Positions 21,597 to 31,188 of a stretch of 64,000 nt of DNA are shown here, piece after piece. The stretch lies in contig JAMXDE010000027.1 in the NCBI GenBank assembly GCA_026770025.1, positions 248,001 to 312,000 of the forward strand, written 5' to 3'. The DNA comes from Craspedostauros australis. Its lineage: Eukaryota > Bacillariophyta > Bacillariophyceae > Mastogloiales > Achnanthaceae. Made by a program: the position numbers and the translations under genes. Numbering within the stretch: the first letter of the stretch is position 1; every line of letters begins with the position of its first letter. The notes beneath the pieces are model-generated. The model made no database searches. It was not told the DNA's origin and saw only the letters and a program-made list of their open reading frames with translations.

Positions 21597-22433
21597 TCAT
21601 AACATACACAGCCACACATACTAGCATGCTCTAGCTCATACTCTACCACCATTTTCCTAATTTGTGCTGGCAAAGCAGAGCACTCTGTGACGACACTGTA
21701 AACTCTAGCTTTGCTTGTGTCTTCTACACTATCTCAGTCACTAATCGAGTCAAGGATACTGTCTTGGTGCCAAATGTCTCTTTGCTGTTGCTGTTGCTGC
21801 TGTTGCTTGTTGGAAATCTGGGGTAACCCAGTCTCTAGTATAGTATCTGATTACCTATTCTAATAGAGCCCAAACGTAATGGCTGTTGTCTTGTTGGCTG
21901 TTGATAGCTGTGGGCAGAGGCTTGATTGGCAAGCAGTCCGAACGTGAGTCTTCTGGATCACAAGTAGTCAATTGAGAATACTGATGATGGGTGAAGAAAC
22001 GTGCGGATTATGAGATTAGTGCAGTGATTCTTGTTGGTGTGACACCCTGGGTGGGTTGCCCTGGAAAAGGGTCGTAGGGTTTGTGTAGCCCAAGTACCAC
22101 AGGAGGGGGCCCTTTCGTTGGGTTGCTGTCAGAAAAGGGGCTGTAGGGTTTGCGTAGCTCCAGTACCATGGGAGAGTTTCCTTCATGGAGTTGGAAGCTG
22201 GGCAAAGGTCATCTCACGTGTACTCCCACGTGGAACCGTACTGTCAATCCAGCAGTCTTGTATTGGCATCAAGTTTTCGATGGGGAGGGGTCCTGGTGAC
22301 CTGGGTCATCGGAACCCTCTGATTTCCTTGACACGGGTTCCAAAGATCTGCTTCAATGATCTGGATCTGTCCCCAAACGTGGTTGCTGATGGGACATGGG
22401 TTCGATCTACTGGACTGCCATCTAGTCAGATGA
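21597..22433. other. Intergenic region with a short tandem duplication
   Basis: It holds the 3' end of the secreted-protein gene, a GCTGTT-type simple repeat near 21783-21812, and two copies of an approximately 67-bp unit at 22053-22180. I see no host gene. Confidence 0.4.
22053..22180. repeat. Two diverged copies of an approximately 67-bp unit
   Basis: Copies begin with GGGTTGC at 22053 and 22120 and share GAAAAGGG, GTAGGGTTTG(T/C)GTAGC and AGTACCA. On the minus strand they translate as two similar 22-residue units (K-P-Y-S-P-F-S and K-P-Y-D-P-F-P), which may be chance. Confidence 0.7.
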
Positions 22434-22759
22434 TTTGAAGTGGCTCCCACTGAGGTAGTTACTAGTTTAGCTCTATTATATGTATCATATACGGAGTACG
22501 TATCGAGTACAGAATATCGCATGATACCAGCACACAACATCAAGAGAGAGAGAGAGAGAGAATACGAGCAACAGCGAGAGAGCATCTTGTGTGCCGACTC
22601 ATAGTCAGGCAGACCAACGGAAGACTCCGAGAGCATCAGACCAACAACAGAGACTCCAAGAGCATCGGATTAGCAACGTAATGAAATAGCAATTGAAACC
22701 GTAACAACCAACACCGTCTTCCACGATCCCAAGCTATCCGCGTGCGGAACATGCCAACA
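22434..22759 (+). mobile_element. Degenerate LTR fragment related to copia element 1, opposite orientation
   Basis: Read on the plus strand, this matches the reverse complement of the LTRs at 29617 and 36684 in order: a GAGAGA tract and AATAC, CCGACTCATAGTC, GAGAGCAT, TAATGAAATAGCAA, CTTCCACGATC and the terminal GCGGAAC-TGCCAACA ending in CA at 22759. It is clearly diverged from the two young LTRs. No internal coding sequence lies on either side, so it is a solo or truncated LTR. Its outer end and a target duplication could not be found. Confidence 0.75.
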
Positions 22760-23229
22760 CACATGTGCCAAATTTGTCAGCAAATTCCTCATTAGGGATA
22801 TGTGCTTGGTTTGGAAATCGGAGACAAAAAGTCAGGAGGTCCATTTCAAATGGTTGGTCAACTCACTGATCGGGCTCATAGTGACACGACTGAGAATGAC
22901 CAAATTGAAACTAGACGAACCTTCATGTAGTGTGTCCTTCTACGTTTCTGTGAACGCTGTGTTGCGCGACTCTCAACAATGAGAACGCTTCTCTTTCATC
23001 AATTCGCATTCTGTTGGTTTCGAAGAAGTACAGACGCCATATCATGTCATTAAACCACAACACAAACACAACGCAGAAAGCACAAGCGAAGAAGATCCAA
23101 CAACCACTGGCGCACCAACAACAAGGACAAACATGCCAACCAGATCGACCACAACAACGAAGCCCTCTTGGAGGCCACAATCTCGAAAGATCACAAAGAA
23201 GCACAACCATCATAACCAGGATCACCAAC
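22760..23229. other. Upstream region of the plastid protein gene
   Basis: There is no coding potential of note. The last 200 bp are A/C-rich (ACAACA, CACAAACAC), as expected for a transcript leader in this genome. Confidence 0.4.
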
Positions 23230-23880
23230 ATGAAGAGTCCACAAGCCACATTCGCCATCTTCTCCTCGTTGCTCGTGCTCGCTTCGGTGCATGGCTTCCA
23301 GCCCAATCCCATCATAGCCCCAGCTTTGTCCATTGCGCGCAAGTCTTCGCAGCAAGCCAGCCGCCTCAACAAAAGCAGCCGTCTCAATGTGTTCGGACGC
23401 TTCGGCAAGAAGGAGGAACAGGCCGTGATCAAGGAGATCGTCGATCCATCCTACAACCTCGCACTGGGGTCGCTGGTGCTCGGAGTGCTCAGCGCCCAGC
23501 TGGTCGTCGGCGTCGGTGCCGTGCTGATCCTCTTCGCTGCCTTCCTCGCGTTCCAAACCACGAACCTGCGATTCACATTTGACAACACCTCCTTCTCGTT
23601 GGTCAAGGAGGACACGGAGGAATCCCGCGAGAACATCGTCGTGGGCGGCGCCAATAGCTGGAAGTACAACTCGATCGTCAACTGGGACTTCTTGCCATCG
23701 AAGGAGTTCCCCATCCTGATCTACTTCAAGGAGGTCCAAACGCCGACCGATGACCGCAACAACGCTCCCATCATCGTGGATGACCTGGATGGTCAGGTCC
23801 ACTTCTTTCCAGCCATCGCCAACACGAAGCAGCTGGAGGAAGGGTTCACGAAGTACAACTGCGAGAAGGTCGAGAAATAA
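23230..23880 (+). CDS. Plastid-targeted DUF3119-like membrane protein
   Basis: This is a 216-residue protein. The ATG at 23230 begins a signal peptide (M-K-S-P-Q-A-T-F-A-I-F-S-S-L-L-V-L-A-S-V-H-G) followed by Phe and a Ser/Arg/Lys-rich, acid-poor stretch to about residue 60. That is the bipartite signal used for import into the secondary plastid of diatoms, with cleavage before the Phe. The mature part has two close hydrophobic segments (about residues 75-115) and then a soluble domain with N-S-W-K-Y-N-S-I-V-N-W, I-L-I-Y-F-K-E and V-H-F-F-P-A-I. These motifs and their order fit the DUF3119 family of cyanobacteria and plastids, whose function is not known. The frame extends to 23014, but the upstream part is leader-like. 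It is convergent with the AAA-ATPase gene. Confidence 0.82.
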   Translation: MKSPQATFAIFSSLLVLASVHGFQPNPIIAPALSIARKSSQQASRLNKSSRLNVFGRFGKKEEQAVIKEIVDPSYNLALGSLVLGVLSAQLVVGVGAVLILFAAFLAFQTTNLRFTFDNTSFSLVKEDTEESRENIVVGGANSWKYNSIVNWDFLPSKEFPILIYFKEVQTPTDDRNNAPIIVDDLDGQVHFFPAIANTKQLEEGFTKYNCEKVEK

Positions 23881-24274
23881 GCAGCAGGTGTGTCGCCATA
23901 ATGTCTATTTCGAGTCATCTGCCGAAGATGTCCAAGGTCGGGGTGCATGCTTGGATTGGTAGGCAGGATAGTACTCTCTCACGTTCCGCAGACTGTGGCA
24001 AACCACGAACGCCCCGCTCGTCGAGAAAACCGATACCCTTGTATCAAATCTAAACCACCAAACGTTCGCTGGAAGACGAAAGAAGCTCTTTCGGAACACT
24101 GTCTAATTCGTGTTGTACAACTCATTATCCCAAGCGTGAAATCGCTGCGTTCTCCCCAGCACCTGGCTTGGCTTGAGAGCGTACCTGTTCGTACTAGTAA
24201 CAACAACACCACAATCGTGTTCAGCCACGGAGGATTCATACAAACAAGTTCTGATGATCGTATTCGTGGTCTAT
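23881..24274. other. Convergent 3' intergenic region
   Basis: About 390 bp lie between the stop codons of the DUF3119-like gene (plus) and the AAA-ATPase gene (minus). I see no other feature in it. Confidence 0.5.
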
Positions 24275-27200
24275 CTATGACATGTCTGTCAGCACAGACA
24301 AGTCATCGTCAACCACGCGATCTTCACCTGATCGGGTGTTGCTCGTGTTGAGACTCTTACTGTTGCCATTGCTCCCAGTCCCCGCGCCTTCGCTCATACA
24401 AGTCCTCTCCGCGTTGTCCCCTGAGACGATGCCCGAAGCTGGCTTCGTCAACATGTTGGCTGGGGTATGTTCCGACATCAGATCATAGTTGATGCTAGGT
24501 TGATTGTGTTGACTTTGAGATTGATTCCCGAAAACGGAAGGATTGGCTTGGACCGGAAGGGCATTCTTCTTCTTGATCGCTTGCACTTCGTCTTCATCGA
24601 TGTATTTCGCATACATCTCACGGAAGCTCTTGTATTTGGGGATGGAGCCCCAGGTTTCGTAGAACCCTAGTGCTCGTGCGAAGTGACGATTGCCGAGAAT
24701 ATCGCCACCACGTTTGGGGTCTGTGTCGTGGACCTCCAAGAAGTATCGTCCTGCCATTTCACAAGCGAGTCCTGCCTCATCAAGATGATTTCCATCTTCG
24801 GCACTCTTGATGGCTTCGGTGTAGCATGATGCAACAAGGCCTGGTTGCTTGGTTCCTATCTTGATCGCTTTCCATTCTGCGCGGAGAATCAGGTACCGAC
24901 GAAATGCTTGCTTGCCTCTCGTGTTACATATCTTCTTGAGCTCGCGTTTCTTTTGATGGAGCAACTTGACGTACTTTCGCTTTCTCGTTTGGCGATACCT
25001 GTTGGCAGCCATCAACCCACTGAGCATCGCAAATGAGGTGGTATGCGAATAAGTAGGATCAGTAGGGCCGTGTCTGGTGAGCAGACGATAAAACGTCTCC
25101 GCATCTTCATACTTCCCAAAGTACACCGCGATGTGAAGTCGACCCCAATAGGCACATCCGCTCGCAAAACTATAACCCTGTTCGCATTTGTCCAGGTCCA
25201 TCAGCTGCTCCCATTCCCATTCGAGAGTCCCCCTCATGTATTTGTACGTATTGGAAAGTTCAATGACCGCCCCCCGCCATGACTCGACCTTGTACATTTT
25301 CATGTGCTCCAGTAAAGAGTCAGATGCTGACACGATGCCAGGCAAAGGATACCCTTCAAAGAATGCACCAGCCAAGTTGCCGTTCTGACACAGTACACCA
25401 AGCTCGAAATCTCCGACTGCCATGGCCGATGTGTGAGCATATTGCAGATCTCGTGACACCTCTGGAAATGGTTTGGAATATGACTCGATGTAAGATGCAA
25501 TCGAGTAATAATTCCAGCCACCAATCTTTGTGGACCCTCCCACGGCGTGTAGAACCTTTTTTGCCAATTTGGCATATCGATGAGCGTTATTACATTCGCC
25601 AAGTGCCACATGCACCATTGCGAATGCAACCAGAGCGGAGGCCAAGTACTCACAGATGCCTTCTCGCCTCGTGATGCGGATCATTTGCAGTGGCATCAGA
25701 ATCCATGTGACGATGTCACGGCACACAAATGCCCGAACGATGATTTGCCTCAGGAAATTCATCGACAACACCGTCTGTGGATTCGTCGTCACATGATTCT
25801 GTCGCATGAACTCTTCATCGGTGGTTCTCCGAAAGTAGGCCCTTGTAGAGAGCAGCTGAGACGCTGCGTGGAAGGTAAGCCAGCGCGTGGGGCATACCCC
25901 GCACAACCGCGCTCCCTGTTGACTCAGCTGCAGGCTCTTCATGTGCTGATCTTGCTTGCCAAGTGCATTGGACATGGCAGCGTACGTGGGAAGCTTGTCA
26001 TGAATGGATTTGGCATGCTCGAGCAGATCATCGCCCAGCGAATATCCCAAATCGAATCGATTCAGCGACAGCTCGATGTCGCATCGAGCGCGCATCAATC
26101 GCAGGGTCAAGTCGTAGTGTTCGTGCCATGGATCACCCCGCGTCTTTCGAAGTGACACGTTGGCTTGCTGAAGGTATGTCGCGGCTGGTATCAGCGCAGC
26201 CATTTGGAGTGCATGCTCGCCGACCTGGAGGTTCCGTTGAGCCGACATCAGGTGGTCTTTGCTTGGGATGCAGTTGAGATGCTCGGCTGCGATGAAGAGG
26301 AGGCCGCTGTCATTGGCGATGACGATTCCGTCCGACGGATGGGTCTGGGTATGCGTGCGTTGACCTGGGGGCGTACTTTCTGAGAGTTCGCTTGGTACAG
26401 TGTCCATGCAAAGATCCCACAGGCATTGGCCAATCCGCAGGCGGAGCTTTGTGCGGGTTTCTCCAAATGGCACCAGATCATGAGCTGCCTGCTGAATGCG
26501 GTCATGAGCGAAGCGGTAAGTTGTTCCGCCGATGGAGTTGGCCAGTAGGCCTTCCAGAACTGCTTGCTCCAGCCACTCCACAAGCGGTGTGTCGGAATCG
26601 TCATCGTCGTTGATGTTGTTGTTGTTTTCTGCACCGTGGCTTGAGTTTCCGCCAAGGATTTCATTGTCCGGTACATTGCTCCGTTGTTCGTTGTTCCATA
26701 CGGCTTGCAGAAGGTCCAGTTCAAACGATGATCGAATGTACGACGCCAGCACGAGAGCCCTCTGCAACGAAACCGGAAGAGCTCGCAGCTTGGATGATAT
26801 CAGCATGATCACATCACTCGATCTCTTGCTGCTTGTGTGATCCAGCTCCCTTACCGCGTGGCCGCTGTGTTGATGTGATGCCATCATGGATGTATTGAGT
26901 TCCCATTGGAATGTGATGCGGCTGTACGTCAATGCCTTCGTGCGTTCCATGTCCTGCAGCAGTTGAACTGAGTAGAAGATGTTGCCTTCGCTCTGCCTGT
27001 ACAGCACCTTGACTGTATTGTCGACGACATCATCGTCCTGCTGGAAGAGATGTGACACCCATTCTCGCAGTTCCTGTCTCGTGAAGTTGCGGAGGTCGAT
27101 GTTGACGAATGGGGTTGATGGCTCATCACTGATGGGATCGTTGCCATGTTCGTTGTTGCCATGTTCGTTGCTGCCATGTTCGTTGCTGCCATGTTCCTTC

Positions 27201-28348
27201 GATGGTGACGTTGCTGCGGCTACAGAGGACTCCTCCACATCCGCGAGGAACTTTGCAAATAGCAGATGGGGTTCCAACTCCAACACTTCGTCGGACAGAT
27301 GCGGGTTGGGCACCTGGCGGATGGTCCCGATCAACAGGAAATGGGACTGATGGATTGCCGTTGACATCAAGTCCATGCACTCCTGTGATGTCCACTGTAA
27401 GTCATCCAGCACCAGCACCATTGGACATTGCTTGGAGGAGATGAGAGTCAGGAACTGGATGAAGGTGTATTGGAAACGATTCCAAGACTTGTCCGTGTTG
27501 GAGATATGTGCCGGCTGTGACTGTGATTGCTGCTGCTTTGGTTGCCTGAACGAAGATGCAATGGAGGTGGCATCATTGTCATCCTCGCTCATGAGAATTG
27601 AGAGTGCTGGAACGAACGTATGGAGGAGATCCACTTGCTCGGTCGTCAGCGATCCTGTCTTGATGATGGATCGAAGCCTCTGCAGTTCTGATATCGTGGC
27701 TGGAGGCCTCCCACCATTCGATTTGATGGCGTCGACGTTGCCTCCATCCTTCGATGTGGCCATCTCCTTACACCAATCCGACAGTGCCTGGGTGATGGCT
27801 GAGAAGGGGTTGCCTTGTTGATTCTCTTCGAACTTGCCCTTCAGCACACGGACACCTGCTCGGTCCTTCTTTCTTCTGCGTTCTATCACCTGATCGCAAA
27901 ACACATCCACGAGCTTGGACTTCCCTGATCCGCTGCTGCCCCAAACGAATACAGCCGGGAGGAATGCACCATCCGCGGCAACCTCCGACGACGATGACGC
28001 CAAAGTCGCTGCCCCCTTTGCATGGGTCGCCTTGCTGGTCCCACGTGATTTGCTGTGATGCATCATTCGATCAAACACTTGATGCAGCGTCTGCAGCTCC
28101 TTCTCTCTCCCGAAGAAGTCATCTTTGGTATCTCCATCCGTGCCCGACGCGGCAAACAGCGTGTGGGGCAGCTCCGTCTCCAGCTCGACCTCGTTGTACC
28201 CATCGTCATAGAAGTCATTGCCAGAAGTGAGGACTGTGTCATGCAGAAGCGAAGCCGCCGCTTTCACGGGCGACTGCTGCATCAAAGGTTGGTCGTCAAA
28301 GTGCGCAGGTGCAGCAACTGGAGTTGCGGCGGTGGGGTTGGACGTCAT
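24275..28348 (-). CDS. Large AAA-ATPase/helical-repeat signalling protein without an effector domain
   Basis: I start at the ATG at 28348 (M-T-S-N-P-T-A-A), giving 1357 residues. The frame opens at 28456 but the 36 extra residues are His/Leu-rich and leader-like. The AAA_16-type domain begins F-F-G-R-E-K-E-L (about 78). Walker A is G-S-S-G-S-G-K-S (137-144) and Walker B is V-L-V-L-D-D-L-Q-W (311-319), followed by a sensor-like L-L-I-G-T-I-R. The middle and C-terminal parts are helical repeats. They end with the pattern Y-T-E-A-I-K-S-A ... E-A-G-L-A-C-E-M-A-G-R-Y-F-L ... A-R-A-L-G-F-Y-E-T-W-G. That pattern is known from ATPase modules fused N-terminally to GAF-histidine kinases or cyclases in cyanobacteria, fungi and protists. 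Here the protein ends in a disordered Ser/Asn-rich tail with no kinase or cyclase. I infer a STAND-like regulatory ATPase. No intron is needed. Confidence 0.82.
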   Translation of the reverse strand: MTSNPTAATPVAAPAHFDDQPLMQQSPVKAAASLLHDTVLTSGNDFYDDGYNEVELETELPHTLFAASGTDGDTKDDFFGREKELQTLHQVFDRMMHHSKSRGTSKATHAKGAATLASSSSEVAADGAFLPAVFVWGSSGSGKSKLVDVFCDQVIERRRKKDRAGVRVLKGKFEENQQGNPFSAITQALSDWCKEMATSKDGGNVDAIKSNGGRPPATISELQRLRSIIKTGSLTTEQVDLLHTFVPALSILMSEDDNDATSIASSFRQPKQQQSQSQPAHISNTDKSWNRFQYTFIQFLTLISSKQCPMVLVLDDLQWTSQECMDLMSTAIHQSHFLLIGTIRQVPNPHLSDEVLELEPHLLFAKFLADVEESSVAAATSPSKEHGSNEHGSNEHGNNEHGNDPISDEPSTPFVNIDLRNFTRQELREWVSHLFQQDDDVVDNTVKVLYRQSEGNIFYSVQLLQDMERTKALTYSRITFQWELNTSMMASHQHSGHAVRELDHTSSKRSSDVIMLISSKLRALPVSLQRALVLASYIRSSFELDLLQAVWNNEQRSNVPDNEILGGNSSHGAENNNNINDDDDSDTPLVEWLEQAVLEGLLANSIGGTTYRFAHDRIQQAAHDLVPFGETRTKLRLRIGQCLWDLCMDTVPSELSESTPPGQRTHTQTHPSDGIVIANDSGLLFIAAEHLNCIPSKDHLMSAQRNLQVGEHALQMAALIPAATYLQQANVSLRKTRGDPWHEHYDLTLRLMRARCDIELSLNRFDLGYSLGDDLLEHAKSIHDKLPTYAAMSNALGKQDQHMKSLQLSQQGARLCGVCPTRWLTFHAASQLLSTRAYFRRTTDEEFMRQNHVTTNPQTVLSMNFLRQIIVRAFVCRDIVTWILMPLQMIRITRREGICEYLASALVAFAMVHVALGECNNAHRYAKLAKKVLHAVGGSTKIGGWNYYSIASYIESYSKPFPEVSRDLQYAHTSAMAVGDFELGVLCQNGNLAGAFFEGYPLPGIVSASDSLLEHMKMYKVESWRGAVIELSNTYKYMRGTLEWEWEQLMDLDKCEQGYSFASGCAYWGRLHIAVYFGKYEDAETFYRLLTRHGPTDPTYSHTTSFAMLSGLMAANRYRQTRKRKYVKLLHQKKRELKKICNTRGKQAFRRYLILRAEWKAIKIGTKQPGLVASCYTEAIKSAEDGNHLDEAGLACEMAGRYFLEVHDTDPKRGGDILGNRHFARALGFYETWGSIPKYKSFREMYAKYIDEDEVQAIKKKNALPVQANPSVFGNQSQSQHNQPSINYDLMSEHTPANMLTKPASGIVSGDNAERTCMSEGAGTGSNGNSKSLNTSNTRSGEDRVVDDDLSVLTDMS
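27131..27192. repeat. 15-bp minisatellite in the AAA-ATPase gene
   Basis: About four in-frame copies of GCCATGTTCGTTGCT-type units encode G-S-N-E-H / G-N-N-E-H repeats in a disordered linker after the ATPase core. The length is likely variable between alleles. Confidence 0.9.
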
Positions 28349-29610
28349 CTTGGATTCTCTTGTTGATTGTGGGAGTTGGAAAGTGCCAGAGCGACGGAGA
28401 CTGATGCGGAGGCTGGTGTGGCAAAGGTGCATGTGAAGATGGATTGTCTTGTCCACTCGCCATGTTGGTTTGCCTCTCTCTCTCTCTCTGCTTGTGATGT
28501 TGGTGCTGGTGTCGATGTTGGTGTCGATGTTGGTGGGAGGATGGCGAGCGGGGAGGTGTAAATCCGGTGTCGTGGTTTGGTTAGCAGCGAATGCAAGCTT
28601 TTCGTCACAACCGGCGTTGCTTCTCTATGATATTTTCAGTGCCGCAGGGGTAGCAAGGTTGATTCGTTTTGGGGGAATAATCGTCACAGGCGAGAATAAA
28701 TGTAGCGTCGTGGCTCGAAGGCAACCGTTCTTGCGTTGTGGTCGTCTCGTTTATCCACGATTAAGAAAGTGATACGACTAAGAACGCAAGACAGAAATGG
28801 TCGTACGCGCGAACTGGGCACCATTCCTCCACCTTCTTTTTTGTGGCGCTGTTCTCTTGTTGTCAATACCGACAAGAGCAACGTAATTATTGAGCGCGCT
28901 AGCACGGTTCGCTCCTTTTGTGCGAAAGGTGGAAAGGAGCTGTTCGGGTCGATAACAATTTGATGGCAGAATAAGCGCTTGGTGTTCTTGGTGTTGGCGC
29001 GCAAGTGTAGAATGGATGTTTGGGAGCCGATCTCTCTCTGTCCCTCCTGTTCGAAGCTCCACGCAGATCGCGGCTCACAAATTCCCAATTGCCCAGCCGC
29101 TGAATTGTGAACACCTGTGAAAGACTCAACATCGATCGCGCAGAACGACCAAAGACTTGAGACGATAGAGACGCCTCGCGATCGGCTGCCACTCAGGCCG
29201 AGGAATGCGACGATCAATGTGGCCTCGTATTGTAGCTCGTATAATACGACTCCTACTTTCCTGCCGGTCCGAACAGAGGCGAGAACAATAAGCCGCCGTT
29301 GCACAGGCAATGTTTGGATGGACGAACAGTAACTCTCGACGGTGTGGAACCAGCGAATGATACAGGACGCCGGGATGGCGATGATGGCACTTTGGTACTA
29401 ATAGGCTGCCCGAGTATGGAGGGAATTCATTTCTGTGAAGTCGGAGGATCCTCCAGGTGTGGTCGGACTCGGAGGAGAAAGTTGGAGCAGACGCTCGGGC
29501 ATTGCCATTGGTGCTCCAGTCATTTGGCTGGCATTGGTTTGTACGATCTGCGATGTGCTTTTCCATGAAGTTGCCAATGGCGAATGGAGGCTATTGACAG
29601 TTGAGAAACG
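28349..29610. other. Upstream region of the AAA-ATPase gene
   Basis: It holds the promoter and leader, with a CTCTCT tract at about 28472-28488 and GTCGATGTTGGT repeats at 28512-28535. Frames of 60-210 codons occur on both strands at 28.7-29.6 kb, but none has recognisable domains. Confidence 0.4.
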
Positions 29611-29641
29611 GTTGGATGTTGGCAAGTTCCGCTCACGGTAA
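29435..29641 (+). other. Short open frame at the insertion site of copia element 1
   Basis: A 68-codon frame runs into the LTR. It contains a hydrophobic stretch (I-A-I-G-A-P-V-I-W-L-A-L-V-C-T-I-C). If the retrotransposon and one target copy are ignored, the frame stays open on the far side (38101 onward) for about 40 codons. There is no domain match and it may be chance. Confidence 0.15.
29611..29616. other. Target-site duplication of copia element 1 (left copy)
   Basis: GTTGGA directly precedes the LTR. The same six bases directly follow the other LTR at 38095-38100. Confidence 0.9.
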
Positions 29642-30411
29642 CCTACGATCGTGGAAGATGGTGGTGGTTGATAGTCGTTCGTTTGCTATTTCATTAGTTG
29701 GTTACTCCGATCCTCTCGGTGTACACCAGTTGTCTTGCCCAATGCTCTCGGCGCTTCAATCTGTTTCGTAGATTCGGTCTCCGACTATGAGTCGGTATGC
29801 GAGATCCTCTCTCGCTCCTCTCTGTATTCTCTCTCTCTCTCTCTCTCACCATCGTGTGATTGTGTTACACGATACTCCGTGTTCGATGCGTGCTCCGCAT
29901 TCGACACTTCGTTCATTCAGTACTGGCTTCTACTCCATGAGTACTTACCATTTGAAGTTCACCTTCAGTATCCATGATCTTCATGGGTCATCGTATCTTC
30001 GCCTCCTGCTCTGACTTGGAGACAGCTGTCGACGTGGTGACATGTTGACATCCTGTCGACGTCAGTAGGCGTCCTTCTGCTCTCCAGATGTCATGTTCCA
30101 TTGGTGATGCAGTAGTCTGTCAGATGATATCGTCATCTGAGGTTTAGTTGGGAAGTACCTCGAGATTCTCTTGGTACCATTGATGCATGGACGGACGATC
30201 TTCTGATTCTCTCAGAAATCGTTATTTGCAAATTTCCTCCAGAAATCTTGCCCCTTTTCGTGTGTTCCATTTCCCCTGTAATTCTGACGAATCACAGCAT
30301 ACTATCGACACGAGTATAGTTATACCGTCCAAGTGCGTATGAGAGAATAGCGGGTGGACGATGCACATATACACGTACATCTTGACATATACTCACATGT
30401 ACATCTCGACA
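29617..30411 (-). repeat. 3' LTR of copia element 1 (795 bp)
   Basis: This copy is uninterrupted. It contains a CT tract at about 29829-29847. It keeps the empty site (GATGCACATATACACG near 30360-30376) of the small element inserted in the other LTR. Confidence 0.95.
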
Positions 30412-30431
30412 CCCTTCCTGTGTGCATTCGG

Positions 30432-31188
30432 TCATTCGAATGTTCTCGATGTATCAAGGTACGACTTCTCGTGTTCACGTTGCAAGTCGGCCTTGATGTT
30501 CTTGGTGAATCCGTCGCTTGTGTTCTGCTCGGATTTAACAAAAATGATTTCGATGGTTTTGTTGATTACCATGTTCCTCACGTAGTGATGGCGCACGTCG
30601 ATGTGCCGCGATCGTTGGGATGTTGATGGGTTCTTGGCGATGAAGATCGCTCCGATATTGTCCACGCGGACCTTGATCGGTGTCTTCACTGGGATGCCCA
30701 TACTTTCGAGTAGCTGCACAACGAAGAAGATCTCCTTTGCCGCTTTGGAAAGGGCAACGTATTCTGCTTCGGATGAGCTGAGTGTGACAGCTTTCTGTGC
30801 CTTGGATCGCCAAAGGATTGGTACCTTGCACAGGTATAGGATGAATCCCCCTACGCTGATTCTTGTGTTCTTGTCTCCTGCATATTCGCTGTCGCAGAAG
30901 AGCTCCATGTCCCAGCCGTCGTCGTCTGGACGTGCTGGATGGATCTTCAATCCATAGTCCTTTGTATCAATCACATACTTGATGATCCGATACATCTCCT
31001 TCATTGCGGCCTTGGTGGGCCCAATCAATACCTTGGAGAGTTCCCTCACAGGGTTCGCGATATCTGGTCGCGAGTGCTTGATGAGGAAGAGTAGCATACC
31101 GACGCCTCGGCGGTATTCGGCATGTTCTTCCGGTCCGACCTTCTGTAGTCCGTTATCTTCGGATGGTCGTACGATGATTTGACCGGGG
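30432..31188 (-). pseudogene. RNase H end of copia element 1 Pol, out of frame
   Basis: This frame encodes the end of the reverse transcriptase connection and the RNase H domain, in a different register from the upstream Gag-Pol frame. It contains Y-R-R-G-V-G-M-L-L-F-L-I-K-H-S-R-P-D-I and then RNase H landmarks: F-C-D-S-E-Y-A-G-D, T-L-S-S-S-E-A-E-Y-V-A-L and V-R-V-D-N-I-G-A-I. It ends with H-I-D-V-R-H-H-Y-V-R and D-G-F-T-K-N, standard for copia. The sequence before the first Met at 31097 also aligns in this register back to the GGGG run at 31185-31188, so the register change is there. A single lost base explains it. Confidence 0.85.
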
